This document shows positions 15,528 to 24,901 of a stretch of 64,000 nucleotides of DNA, piece after piece. The DNA is from Bog-159 sp963709155. GTDB taxonomy: Bacteria > Acidobacteriota > Terriglobia > Bryobacterales > Bryobacteraceae. Position 1 is the first letter of the stretch. Every line of letters starts with the position of its first letter. The translations under genes and the position numbers were made by a program. The stretch is from assembly GCA_963709155.1 (NCBI GenBank), contig CAVPVD010000002.1, positions 124,001-188,000 of the forward strand, read 5' to 3'. Under the pieces are notes generated by a model. It searched no databases, was not told the origin of the DNA, and worked only from the letters and a program-made list of their open reading frames with translations.

Positions 15528-15722
15528 TCACCGGTCGATCCGCATCGCGTTGAGATCGCCCTGCCAGTCCAACTTCCCGCGAAGCTCGCGGATGCCAGCC
15601 TGTTTCCTCAGCCGCACTAACGTCCGGAGAGCCTCGTCAACCACCTCGCGCTTCGTCTTCAAGCCCGTGGCGCGAAGCGCTTCGCGCATCAGCTTGTCGT
15701 CAATCACGATGTAGCTCCCCAT
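15528..15722 (-). CDS. vapB: VapB-type antitoxin without a toxin
   Basis: 64 residues from ATG 15722: 'MGSYIVIDDKLMREALRATG', 'KREVVDEALRTLVRL' and the typical toxin-binding tail 'GKLDWQGDLNAMRIDR'. In vapBC operons the PIN-domain toxin gene follows within a few bases. Here the convergent hom gene ends 17 bp downstream and no vapC exists on either side. The antitoxin itself looks intact. It may act alone as a DNA-binding regulator, neutralise a VapC elsewhere, or be a leftover. Confidence 0.8.
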   Translation of the reverse strand: MGSYIVIDDKLMREALRATGLKTKREVVDEALRTLVRLRKQAGIRELRGKLDWQGDLNAMRIDR

Positions 15723-15827
15723 CGATGCCTTGATTATACGCATTGATGATACGCATGGCAGCGCGCACCCACCGTACCAGGAATCACACTGGCGCCTCGC
15801 TTGCCCATCCATTTGCGAGGTACTGCT

Positions 15828-16181
15828 ATGCCCTTGCTGTATGTCATTCTGGCGCTGGTCGCCGTCGCCCTTCTTGCGTCGCTCATCAATCGTTACATCA
15901 CCCTGCCACGCAACGCGACCGTGATTCTGAATATCGTCCTGGCGCTCATCGTGGTAGGAATCGCTTTGTGGCTGATCAATACTTACGTCCCGATGGCGGG
16001 AAGCATCAAGGCGATTTTGAATATCGTGGTCGTCGTCGCCACCTGCGTGGGCGTGCTCCAGGCGGTCGGCCTCTGGGGCGAGGTAGTCCGAATCTGGAAC
16101 AACCTCGTCGCGGGAGTTCGACACTCCGCCGCTACATCGTCCGCGCCGACGCCAGATAAACCGCGTTCAACAGGAATTTGA
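15828..16181 (+). CDS. Small Thivi_2564-like membrane protein
   Basis: 117 residues from ATG 15828 with a GAGGT ribosome binding site. Three hydrophobic segments: 'LLYVILALVAVALLASLI', 'VILNIVLALIVVGIALWLI' and 'KAILNIVVVVATCVGVL', and a polar C-terminal tail. It resembles the Thivi_2564 family of short membrane proteins of unknown role. The last 50 bp overlap the convergent M14 peptidase gene, so the polar tail may be poorly conserved. Confidence 0.65.
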   Translation: MPLLYVILALVAVALLASLINRYITLPRNATVILNIVLALIVVGIALWLINTYVPMAGSIKAILNIVVVVATCVGVLQAVGLWGEVVRIWNNLVAGVRHSAATSSAPTPDKPRSTGI

Positions 16182-18726
16182 ACGTGCCGAATGGCTGCCC
16201 GCGGAACTGCGGCCGGAACGCGAACATCACCACGTGCCCGGCGCCGAAGCGCGCGTCCACCAGCGCCGCTTTGCCCAGCACCGCCTTTTCTCCGCTGACG
16301 TAGCCGCTGGCCAGCAGATCCTTCGCCGCAAAGCGTGCGGCCACCCGCACTTCACGGTCGCCCACGTTATACTCGGGCGCCAGGTTCACGTCGAAAGCCT
16401 CGCCGCCCGTCACAAATGCGATCGCATCCGCCGGCATTCCAAAGGCCAGCGGCTGCGACGGATCCACCGCCATACGCACCAGCGATCCTGGGCATACAAA
16501 TGGCGCTCCGCCTACGTTCAGCAGGGGCAGCGGAAAGAACTCGCGCGGCAGGTCGGCGGCCGTATCCAAGGCGATCAGAGTGCCGCCCCCGCGGACGAAT
16601 TTCTGCAACTCAGCGAGGCCCTGCGGACCGATCCCGCCCGTATATTCGGGCCTCTGCACCAAGGCCTCGGACTTGGCGCCTTCTCGCCGCGGAGAAGATT
16701 CGCCGTTACGCCAACCGTTCAAAATCGATGTCGCCGATTGCGATGCCAGGATCAGGCTGTCGAACCGCGCCCGCAATTCGCCTTTGGCGACGTCATCGTT
16801 GTGCAGCAGCGTATAAGGTACGTGATAGCGGTCCAGCAGCCACTCGGTCCAGCCCTCGTCGGAATTAGCGGTCCATGGCTGATACAGCCCCACCCGCGGC
16901 CGCCGCAATTCGTAGACCGGTTTGGGCGCGCTATCCGCCAGCGTCACGCGCACGTTGAACTGGCGCGCGAAGTTCTCCGCCCTGCCGCCGTTCTCGGTAT
17001 AGGCGCTATCCACCTCGATGGTGCCGTCCGCTGCCCAGCGCACCGCGCCTTCCCGATCCATGAAGAACGAAGTGGCCAGGAAGGCATCGTTCTCGCGATG
17101 ATCCAGCAACAGCACGGAGCCCTGGCCTGCCGCCGACCCGTGCGCGCGAAACTCCTTCACCGGCTCCAGCTCCGCGTCAAAACGCGCGTCGATGCGGTCC
17201 ACGGTCACGCCCATCTGCATGGGCAGCGTCCAGCCGGTGATGTCGTAGGGTTTCTCTTTCAGGTTCGGATAGCGCTGCGGTTCCAGCATGTCGATCAAAT
17301 AGGGGCGGAACGGTTGGGCCGCGGGAATCACCAGCGTGCCCGCCCCGTACTGTTTGCCATTGGCGCGAAACTCCAGGCGCGCCCGCTCGACCGTAATGCC
17401 CGCCAGCGACAGTCGCTCCAGAAAATCCCACGTGGTGGGCCAGTCCCACTGCTTCTCCGCGATGGCGTAAGCGTACGGCTTGCCCTGCGCGCCCGCGGCA
17501 ATCGCCTCGCGCGCCATCTGATAGCTCTTCAAAAGGTAGTCCTGGCGGCGTTCGGCCGCTTCGCTCAGGATGGCCATGTCCGCGGTCAGCATATATTCGA
17601 TAGCGTCGCGCAGGCCCCATTTCCCGCCCAGCCACGGCCGTTCGTAGAACATCGAGGGCTCGCGGGTGGCCATGCCGTTGGCGAATGCCGCCTGCAAGTC
17701 GTCCGCCTGGTAAGTCTTGGGCGTGGCATAGGCGTACCCGGCCGTCTCCGTCAGGATGCCATGCATATTGTGAAAAGCGGGCGCGGAGCGCAGGCCGCCA
17801 TTCCACCAGGCGTCAAAACCGAAGTAAGAGAGCACGCCCGGCTTGTCCTCCCGCGCGAAACGCTCCCGCATCGCCGTGCCCAGCTTGTTGATGCCTTCCA
17901 TCACGGCCGCTGGAATATCCGGGTTCAGCGGCTCGGCGTAAGGCGGCACGAAGATGCGCGCCGGAAAGGGAGGCGCCTGGTGCTGGTTGTAGACGATCTG
18001 CGGAAACCACTCGCGGAACAGCAGGCGTGAGACGTTGCGCGTCTCTTCCAGGTTGAGCATGAACCAATCGCGATTGTTGTCGTGCCCGCAGTATTTCTGG
18101 AAAAGCCATGGCATGGGCGCGGTTTCATAAGGCGTGCCCACGTTTTTCCGGTACCAGTGCGCTACCATGTCCAGGCCATCCGGATTGATCACCGGCACCT
18201 GCATCAGGATCACGTTGCGCCGCACCAGCGCCACTTCGGCGCTGTCGTCGGTGAGCATTTTGTAGGCCAGCAGCGGCGCTTGCTGCGCGGGCGCGACTTC
18301 GCTGGCGTGCAGGCCGGAGTCGATCCAGACCGCCGCGCGGCCTTCTTCCGCTAGCGCCCGGGCCTCCTCGGCCGTAGCCTGCCCCAGCGCCAGCCGCGCG
18401 TTGATCTGCCGCAGCCGGTCCAGTTTCTTCAGGTTTTCCGGCGCCGAGATGAACGCGACATACATCGGCCGGCCTTCGGAACTGCGGCCGAACTCCTCCA
18501 GCCGGATACGGTCGCTGGCCGCGGCGAGCTTGTGGAAATAAGCAAAAATCTCGCCGCTATCCGCCAGCTTATAATCGTCGCCGGGAGTGTATCCGAAATG
18601 CGATGCCGGAGCCGGCACCGCGCCCTGGCAGCAAACGGCTAAACACCAGCCACCAGCCACCAACAACCAGTCACGGCGCGCGAGCCGCGCCCAGTCACGT
18701 TGCGCGATGCGCGACAAACTACCCAT
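16132..18726 (-). CDS. M14-family zinc carboxypeptidase, exported
   Basis: 864 residues with an N-terminal hydrophobic signal ('WLLVAGGWCLAVCC'). The M14 fold follows: 'RPMYVAFISAPEN', zinc ligands His and Glu in 'DSGLHASEVAPAQQ', 'PVINPDGLDMVAHWYR', the third-His region 'VYNQHQAPP' and the catalytic Glu in 'GILTETAGYAYAT'. A long C-terminal region (about 480-864) contains a glutamine-amidotransferase-like stretch. It probably trims peptides in the periplasm. It overlaps the mdh stop by 8 bp on the same strand, which suggests one operon. It overlaps the 3' end of a convergent small gene. Confidence 0.88.
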   Translation of the reverse strand: MGSLSRIAQRDWARLARRDWLLVAGGWCLAVCCQGAVPAPASHFGYTPGDDYKLADSGEIFAYFHKLAAASDRIRLEEFGRSSEGRPMYVAFISAPENLKKLDRLRQINARLALGQATAEEARALAEEGRAAVWIDSGLHASEVAPAQQAPLLAYKMLTDDSAEVALVRRNVILMQVPVINPDGLDMVAHWYRKNVGTPYETAPMPWLFQKYCGHDNNRDWFMLNLEETRNVSRLLFREWFPQIVYNQHQAPPFPARIFVPPYAEPLNPDIPAAVMEGINKLGTAMRERFAREDKPGVLSYFGFDAWWNGGLRSAPAFHNMHGILTETAGYAYATPKTYQADDLQAAFANGMATREPSMFYERPWLGGKWGLRDAIEYMLTADMAILSEAAERRQDYLLKSYQMAREAIAAGAQGKPYAYAIAEKQWDWPTTWDFLERLSLAGITVERARLEFRANGKQYGAGTLVIPAAQPFRPYLIDMLEPQRYPNLKEKPYDITGWTLPMQMGVTVDRIDARFDAELEPVKEFRAHGSAAGQGSVLLLDHRENDAFLATSFFMDREGAVRWAADGTIEVDSAYTENGGRAENFARQFNVRVTLADSAPKPVYELRRPRVGLYQPWTANSDEGWTEWLLDRYHVPYTLLHNDDVAKGELRARFDSLILASQSATSILNGWRNGESSPRREGAKSEALVQRPEYTGGIGPQGLAELQKFVRGGGTLIALDTAADLPREFFPLPLLNVGGAPFVCPGSLVRMAVDPSQPLAFGMPADAIAFVTGGEAFDVNLAPEYNVGDREVRVAARFAAKDLLASGYVSGEKAVLGKAALVDARFGAGHVVMFAFRPQFRGQPFGTFKFLLNAVYLASARTM

Positions 18727-19654
18727 GCTTGGCCCGGATCACGTCGACCAGTTCCTGCACGGCGGCGGCGCTCTTCTGCAGCATGCCTTGTTCTTCCGGC
18801 TCGAGTTTCACCTGGTAGATCTGTTCGATGCCGCGCGCGCCCAGCTTCACCGGCACGCCCACAAACAACCCGTGAATTCCGTATTCGCCCTCAAGCAGCG
18901 CGGCGCAGGGCAGCACTTTCTTCTTGTCCTTCAGAATCGACTCGGCCATCTCCACGGCGGCCGCTGACGGCGCATAATAGGCGCTGCCTGTCTTCAGATA
19001 CTTCACGATTTCGGCGCCGCCATTGCGCGTACGCGTTACGATGGCGTCGATGGTAGCCTGATCCATCAGCTCGGTCAACGGAATCCCTGCGACATTCGTG
19101 AGCCGCACCACCGGGACCATGGTGTCGCCGTGCCCGCCCATCACCACCGCCGTCACGTTGTCCACCGAGACCTTCAATTCCGCCGCGATGAAGGTACGGA
19201 AGCGCGCGCTATCCAGCACGCCGGCCATCCCCACCACCCGGTTCTTGCTGAATTTCGAAACCATGTAAGCGGTCTGGCACATGGCGTCCAGCGGGTTGCT
19301 GACCACGATCAGAATCGAGTTCGGCGAATACTTCACGATCTGTTCGGTGGCGGCCCGCACGATGTCGTAATTGGCCAGCAGCAGGTCGTCGCGGCTCATG
19401 CCGGGCTTGCGCGGGAATCCGGCGGTCAGAATCACCACGTCCGAATTGGCGGTCGGCTCGTAGTCGTTCGCGCCGGTCAGCATCACGTCATAGCCTTGAA
19501 CGGGGCCGGACTCCAGCAGGTCGAGCGACTTGCCTTGTGGGACGCCTTCAATCACATCCACCAGCACCACGTCCGCCAATTCCTTATCGGCAATCCGGAG
19601 GGCACAGTTGGCGCCCACGTTGCCGGCGCCTACAACCGTAATCTTCTTTCGCAA
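18719..19654 (-). CDS. mdh: Malate dehydrogenase
   Basis: 311 residues, LDH-like type. Seen: 'ITVVGAGNVGANCALRI' at the start, the substrate-specificity loop 'GFPRKPGMSRDDLL' near residue 80 with the Arg residues of malate dehydrogenases, 'VVSNPLDAMCQTAY' near 117 and the catalytic His in 'VMGGHGDTMVP' near 173. Oxidises malate to oxaloacetate with NAD in the TCA cycle. Heads an operon with the M14 peptidase gene. The aconitase gene is 2.6 kb away on the other strand. Confidence 0.95.
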   Translation of the reverse strand: MRKKITVVGAGNVGANCALRIADKELADVVLVDVIEGVPQGKSLDLLESGPVQGYDVMLTGANDYEPTANSDVVILTAGFPRKPGMSRDDLLLANYDIVRAATEQIVKYSPNSILIVVSNPLDAMCQTAYMVSKFSKNRVVGMAGVLDSARFRTFIAAELKVSVDNVTAVVMGGHGDTMVPVVRLTNVAGIPLTELMDQATIDAIVTRTRNGGAEIVKYLKTGSAYYAPSAAAVEMAESILKDKKKVLPCAALLEGEYGIHGLFVGVPVKLGARGIEQIYQVKLEPEEQGMLQKSAAAVQELVDVIRAKHG

Positions 19655-19776
19655 TGGAAGCTCCTTTTGAGAGTATGAAACCGGATTATATCGTCATTTC
19701 GCGAGAGGCCTTATAATAGGGGTGTAAGATACAATCGCAGCGCGATCTCATTCGCGATCCGGAGCTCCCCCAGTAG

Positions 19777-21730
19777 ATGTTTCACTTCCTCGAAAAACAG
19801 GTTCAGCGCGTTTTGCACGATCACATCCAGGCGCGCTACGGCATCGATCTTGCCATCGCCGTCGAGCAGCCCAAGCAAAGCGACTTCGGCGAGCTGGCAT
19901 TGCCCGCCGCCTTCCAGTTGGCCAAGCAATTGAAACAGCCGCCGCGCAAGATCGCCGCGGAACTGGCGGCCGAGCTCGGGGCAATTCCGGGAGTTGCGGC
20001 GCTTGAAGTGGCCGGCAGTGGATACATCAACGTCCGTTTCGACCGCGCGTCTTATGCGCAGGGACTGCTCGCCCCAACGGCCGCGGAGACCGTAGCGGCC
20101 GGCGGCAAGATCGTCGTCGAGCACACCAACATCAATCCCAACAAGGCGGCCCACATCGGGCATCTGCGCAATGCCACGCTGGGCGATACGTTCGTGCGCA
20201 TGATGCGTGCGCGCGGCCAGCGCGTGGAGGTACAGAACTACATTGACAACACCGGCGTGCAAGTGGCCGACGTGGTAGTGGCCTTTCACTATCTCGAACA
20301 CAAAACCCCCGCCGAGGTCGCCCAGCTCATCGCGGACCCCGCCGTACGCTTCGATTATCTCTGTTGGGATTTATATGCCCGCATGACGGCGTATTATACC
20401 GAAGCCCCCGAATCGCGCGCGTGGCGCAGTGAGACGCTGCACGCCATCGAGGCCGCCGCCGGTCCACTGGCCGAAATGGCCCACATCGTGGCCGACGCCA
20501 TCGTCGAACGGCACCTGGCGACCATGCTGCGGCTCGGCGTGGAGTACGACGTCCTGCCGCGCGAAAGCGAGATCCTGCATCTGCAGTTCTGGGCTTCGGC
20601 TTTTGAACTGCTGAAGGGGCGCCAGGCCATCTACCTCGAAACCGAGGGCAAGAACGCCGGCTGTTGGGTGATGCCTGCCGCGGCGTTCGCCGGCGATTCC
20701 GGTTCGGAAGACAGCAAGGTGATCGTGCGTTCCGATGGAACAGTGACGTATGTCGGCAAGGACATCGCCTACCAACTCTGGAAATTCGGTTTGCTGGGGA
20801 AGGATTTCTACTATCGCCCTTTCATGCGCTATGCCGATGGCCGGGAGCTATGGGTATCGACCGATTCGCCCGCCGGCGGCGCGGCCCCGCCGTTCGGCCA
20901 TGCCACGCGCGTATACAACGTAATCGATGTCAGACAATCGTATCTGCAGGACGTGGTGGTAGCGGGATTGAAGGCGTTGGGCTATCCAGAGCAGGCCGCG
21001 CAGTCGGTGCACTTCTCCTACGAACGCGTGGCGCTATCGCCGCGCTGCTGCGCCGAGTTGGGCATCGCGCTCTCGGAGGAAGACCGCAAGCGGCCGTATG
21101 TGGAAGTCTCCGGGCGCAAGGGTCTCGGTGTGAAGGCCGACGATTTGATCGACACGCTAATCGCGAAGGCCCTGGACGAAGTGGCCGCGCGCCATGCCGA
21201 AGCTACGCCCGACGCGCAGCGCGCGCATCGCCTCGCAGATCGCCATTGGCGCGTTGCGCTATTTCCTGCTGAAGTTCACGCGCAATTCGGTGATCGCGTT
21301 CGATTTTCAGGAAGCGCTGAGCTTCGAGGGCGAGACCGGACCCTACGTGCAGTACGCCGCCGTCCGCGCGCGCAACATTCTGCGCAAGCTGGAAGAGAAG
21401 GGAGAACGTCTGCCCGATTTCCGCGCCGAGTTGACCCCCGCCGCTTTGGGGCGCCAGCTAGCCGGCGAAGACTTCTGGCAAGTGCTGCTGGCGGCGTCCA
21501 AAGCGGACGCGGCCGTGGAGCGCGCGGTGGTGGCCGGAGAGCCGGCGCACGTGGCCAAGTACGCCTTCCAACTCGCCCAGACGTTTAATAACTTCTATCA
21601 CTTGTATCCCATCATCCACGAAGAGAACCGCGAGAAGAAAGTCTTCCTGCTGTGGATGACCGACTTCTTCCGGCGGCAGTTGGAGTGGACCCTGGATATT
21701 CTGGGCATCCAGGTGCCGGATTATATGTGA
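19777..21730 (+). CDS. argS: Arginine--tRNA ligase, with a single-base frameshift
   Basis: About 650 residues when repaired. The N-terminal Arg-tRNA domain starts at ATG 19777; the HIGH motif 'NPNKAAHIGHLRNATLG' follows near residue 120 and 'DGTVTYVGKDIAYQLWKFG' near 320. The first frame is lost near 21226; the C-terminal anticodon-binding part 'IASQIAIGALRYFLLKFT' to 'WTLDILGIQVPDYM' is read in the next frame. Dropping one C at 21226 within GCGCGCGC restores 'QRAIASQIAIG'. The enzyme is essential, so a sequence error is more likely than a dead gene, unless another copy exists. A TATAAT at 19712-19717 is a candidate -10 box. Confidence 0.88.
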
Positions 21731-21769
21731 CACCGTGACTTCCCAACCGTTTTGTCGCACAATGAACAC

Positions 21770-22063
21770 ATGGTGACCATGGCAACGTTGCGCAACGACA
21801 AGCGCGATGATGTACTACGCCTGGCCAAGCGGCACGGTGCTCGAAACATACGCGTTTTCGGTTCCGTGGCCCGTGGGGATGCGTCCGATGCGAGCGATCT
21901 CGACCTGTTGGTGGACTGGGAGGCTGGTAGGAGCCTTCTCGATCACGTCGGGCTGGTGCAGGATCTTGAGGAACTGCTGGGGACCAAGGTTCATGTCGGG
22001 ACGGAACGTTCGCTGCACTGGTACATCCGCGACCGTATTCTGAACGAGGCGACGCCGTTGTGA
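21770..22063 (+). CDS. mntA: MntA-type minimal nucleotidyltransferase (antitoxin)
   Basis: 97 residues from ATG 21770; ATG 21779 or TTG 21752 are alternatives. The nucleotidyltransferase motif is intact: 'VFGSVARGDASDASDLDLLV', giving GSxARG and the DxD metal pair. MntA antitoxins add AMP groups to the HEPN toxin HepT and so block its RNase activity. The stop overlaps the GTG of a hepT gene that is broken after about 15 codons. The antitoxin enzyme therefore seems intact, but its partner is gone. Confidence 0.85.
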   Translation: MVTMATLRNDKRDDVLRLAKRHGARNIRVFGSVARGDASDASDLDLLVDWEAGRSLLDHVGLVQDLEELLGTKVHVGTERSLHWYIRDRILNEATPL

Positions 22064-22179
22064 AGGACGACCGCCTGTACCTCCATCACATGTTGGAGCG
22101 GTGCCGGCCCCGCAACCGCTGCCACGTGCTCTGCCTCGTGAAAACCAAGCGAACAGCGCGGCCAACGCTGCCGCATTGA
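22060..22179 (+). pseudogene. hepT: HepT (HEPN toxin) fragment
   Basis: From GTG 22060, which overlaps the mntA stop (GTGA), the frame reads 'MKDDRLYLHHMLERC', the usual HepT start, and then unrelated residues to a TGA at 22177-22179. The catalytic R-x4-6-H motif of HEPN RNases, about 100 residues in, is absent. No continuation is visible in other frames before acnA begins at 22220, so most of the gene was deleted. Confidence 0.7.
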
Positions 22180-22219
22180 TCTGCGAGCCCGCCAGCCCCC
22201 GCCGCCGTTATAATTAAGC

Positions 22220-24901
22220 ATGTCCACCAACTCATTCGGAGCCGCCTCCACGCTGCGCGCCGGTAACGCCGATTACCGCATCTTTCGCCTCGGCAGCCTG
22301 GAAAAACAAGGCGTCGGCAACGTCTCCAGCCTGCCTTTCACGACCAAAATCCTCCTCGAAAACCTGCTGCGCCAGGAAGACGGCCGCCGCGTCGGCGCCG
22401 CCGATATCGAGTATGTCGCGCGCGGTGCGGGCGCGTCCGTGGCTAAGGAAATCAGCTTCATGCCGGCGCGGGTGCTGTTGCAGGATTTCACCGGCGTGCC
22501 CTGCGTGGTCGATCTCGCCGCCATGCGCGATGCGCTGGCTGCCATGGGTGCGGACCCCAAGCGCGCCAATCCCCTGCTGCCGGCCGACCTGGTCATCGAC
22601 CATTCCGTGCAGGTGGATGCTTTCGGCAGCGCCGACGCATTCGGCATCAACGCGCTGCTCGAATTCCAGCGTAACCGCGAGCGCTACATCCTGCTGCGTT
22701 GGGGCCAGACCGCATTTCAGAATTTCCGGGTGGTGCCGCCGGATACCGGCATCGTGCATCAGGTGAACCTTGAATATCTGGCATCGGTGGTGTTCCGGCT
22801 CCAGACCGCGAAGGGATGGGACGCGTATCCCGACACGCTGGTGGGCACGGATTCGCACACCACCATGGTCAACGGGCTGGGCGTGTTGGGTTGGGGCGTC
22901 GGCGGTATCGAAGCCGAAGCCTGCATGCTCGGCCAGCCGGTGTCCATGCTGCTGCCTCCCGTGGTCGGGTTCAAACTGCACGGCCGCATGCCGGAAGGCT
23001 CGACCGCAACCGATTTGGTGCTGACCATCACCCAGATTCTGCGCAAGAAGGGCGTGGTGGGCAAGATTGTCGAGTTCTACGGCCAGGGCCTGAGCGCCTT
23101 GAGCCTGGCGGATCGTGCGACCGTGGGCAACATGGCGCCCGAATATGGCGCGACAGCCGGCTTCTTCCCGGTGGACGCGGAGACGCTGGCGTACCTGCGC
23201 TTTACCAATCGCGACGCCGGCCTCGTCGCGTTGGTGGAGGCGTATACCAAGGAGCAGGGCTTGTTCCGCACCGACGCCACGCCCGACCCGGTGTATGCCG
23301 AAACCGTGGATCTGGATCTGTCGACCGTCACGCCATCGATGGCCGGGCCGAAGCGCCCGCAGGATCGCGTAGACCTGCCGGACGTGAAAAAGAACTTCGA
23401 AACGGCATTCGGCGGCGCGCACAAGCCGGTTTCGATCGCCATGAATGGCGGCCACGCCACGCTCGATAACGGCGCGGTGGTGATTGCCGCGATCACCAGT
23501 TGCACCAATACCTCGAATCCTTCCGTAATGCTGGCCGCCGGCTTGCTCGCCAAGAAAGCGGTCGAGCGCGGGCTGAAGCCCAAGCCTTGGGTGAAGACCA
23601 GTCTGGCGCCCGGATCGAAGGTGGTCTCCGATTATTACCGCGAAGCGGGGCTGACCCCATATCTCGAAGCCCTCAACTTCCACCTGGTCGGTTACGGCTG
23701 CACCACCTGCATCGGCAATAGCGGACCGCTGCCCGAGGCCGTTTCCGAAGCCGTACAAAAGGAGAACCTGACCGTCGCCGCGGTGCTGAGCGGCAACCGC
23801 AATTTCGAGGGCCGCATCAACGCGCAAGTGAAGGCCAATTATCTGGCTTCGCCGCCGTTGGTCGTAGCGTACGCGCTGGCCGGACGTATCGACATCGACC
23901 TGACCACCGAGCCGCTGGGCGAGGATCCCGCGGGCGCGCCCGTTTATCTGCGCGACATCTGGCCCAGCGATGAAGAAGTGCGCGAGACCGTACGCACTTC
24001 CATCCGCCAGGATATGTTCCAGCACGAATACCAGAAGGCGTTCGAAGGCGACACCAATTGGCGCAGCATGCCCGTGCCTACCGGCGACATCTATGTGTGG
24101 GACCCTAAATCAACCTACATCAAGCGGCCGCCCTATTTCGACCATATGGTGGATCCCGAAACGTCCATCCAGGATCTGCGGGGGATGCGGGTGCTGGCCC
24201 TGTTGGGCGATTCCATCACCACGGATCACATCTCGCCGGCCGGATCGATCGGCAAAGACACGCCGGCCGGCCGCTATCTGATCGCGCAGGGCGTGCAGCC
24301 CAAGGATTTCAATTCGTACGGCGCGCGGCGCGGCAATCACGAAGTGATGGTGCGCGGTACGCTGGCGAACGTGCGGCTGCGCAATCAGCTCGCGCCGGGC
24401 ACCGAAGGCGGCTGGACCCGGCATTTGCCGGATGGCGAGCAGATGTACATCTACGACGCCTCGGTGAAATACCAGCAGGAAGGCGTGCCCCTGCTGATCG
24501 TCGCGGGCAAGGAGTATGGCTCCGGATCGTCGCGCGATTGGGCCGCTAAGGGCGTGCTGTTACTCGGTGTGAAGGCGGTGATCGCGGAAAGCTTCGAACG
24601 CATCCATCGCACGAACCTGGTCGGTATGGGGGTGCTCCCGCTGCAATTCATGTATGGCGAAAATGCCGCCAGCCTGCAGCTCACCGGACGCGAGTCGTTT
24701 AGCGTGGAAGGCGTGCGGGAGGCGTTGGGTGGCGGGGCCGAACGCCGCGCCCACGTGCGTGCGGTAGACGATGCCGGCGGGCAGAAGAACTTTGACGTAC
24801 TGGTGCGTGTCGATACGCCGCAGGAAGTCGAATACTTCCGCTATGGCGGCATCCTGCCCTACGTACTGCGCCAGATCGCGGACGTGCCGGTGAGTGTGTA
24901 G
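22220..24901 (+). CDS. acnA: Aconitate hydratase, AcnA type
   Basis: 893 residues, the length of AcnA/IRP-type aconitases. Fe-S ligands are seen in 'AAITSCTNTSNPS' and 'GYGCTTCIGNSGPL'; substrate-binding motifs include 'VGTDSHTTMVNGLGVLGWG' and 'GSSRDWAAKG' in the swivelling C-terminal domain. Isomerises citrate to isocitrate in the TCA cycle; family members can bind mRNA when the cluster is lost. The TAG stop shares its last base with the GTG of the dipeptidase gene, so the two are cotranscribed. Confidence 0.97.
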   Translation: MSTNSFGAASTLRAGNADYRIFRLGSLEKQGVGNVSSLPFTTKILLENLLRQEDGRRVGAADIEYVARGAGASVAKEISFMPARVLLQDFTGVPCVVDLAAMRDALAAMGADPKRANPLLPADLVIDHSVQVDAFGSADAFGINALLEFQRNRERYILLRWGQTAFQNFRVVPPDTGIVHQVNLEYLASVVFRLQTAKGWDAYPDTLVGTDSHTTMVNGLGVLGWGVGGIEAEACMLGQPVSMLLPPVVGFKLHGRMPEGSTATDLVLTITQILRKKGVVGKIVEFYGQGLSALSLADRATVGNMAPEYGATAGFFPVDAETLAYLRFTNRDAGLVALVEAYTKEQGLFRTDATPDPVYAETVDLDLSTVTPSMAGPKRPQDRVDLPDVKKNFETAFGGAHKPVSIAMNGGHATLDNGAVVIAAITSCTNTSNPSVMLAAGLLAKKAVERGLKPKPWVKTSLAPGSKVVSDYYREAGLTPYLEALNFHLVGYGCTTCIGNSGPLPEAVSEAVQKENLTVAAVLSGNRNFEGRINAQVKANYLASPPLVVAYALAGRIDIDLTTEPLGEDPAGAPVYLRDIWPSDEEVRETVRTSIRQDMFQHEYQKAFEGDTNWRSMPVPTGDIYVWDPKSTYIKRPPYFDHMVDPETSIQDLRGMRVLALLGDSITTDHISPAGSIGKDTPAGRYLIAQGVQPKDFNSYGARRGNHEVMVRGTLANVRLRNQLAPGTEGGWTRHLPDGEQMYIYDASVKYQQEGVPLLIVAGKEYGSGSSRDWAAKGVLLLGVKAVIAESFERIHRTNLVGMGVLPLQFMYGENAASLQLTGRESFSVEGVREALGGGAERRAHVRAVDDAGGQKNFDVLVRVDTPQEVEYFRYGGILPYVLRQIADVPVSV

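Noticed and set aside
16234..18030. 598-codon plus-strand frame opposite the M14 peptidase
   Set aside because: Composition is Arg/His-rich with no motif; the minus strand encodes a full M14 enzyme.
21190..21240. Programmed frameshift in argS
   Set aside because: No slippery heptamer or following stem; such recoding is not known for argS. A simple extra base explains it better.
22232..24025. 597-codon minus-strand frame opposite aconitase
   Set aside because: Antisense shadow; aconitase is complete on the plus strand.
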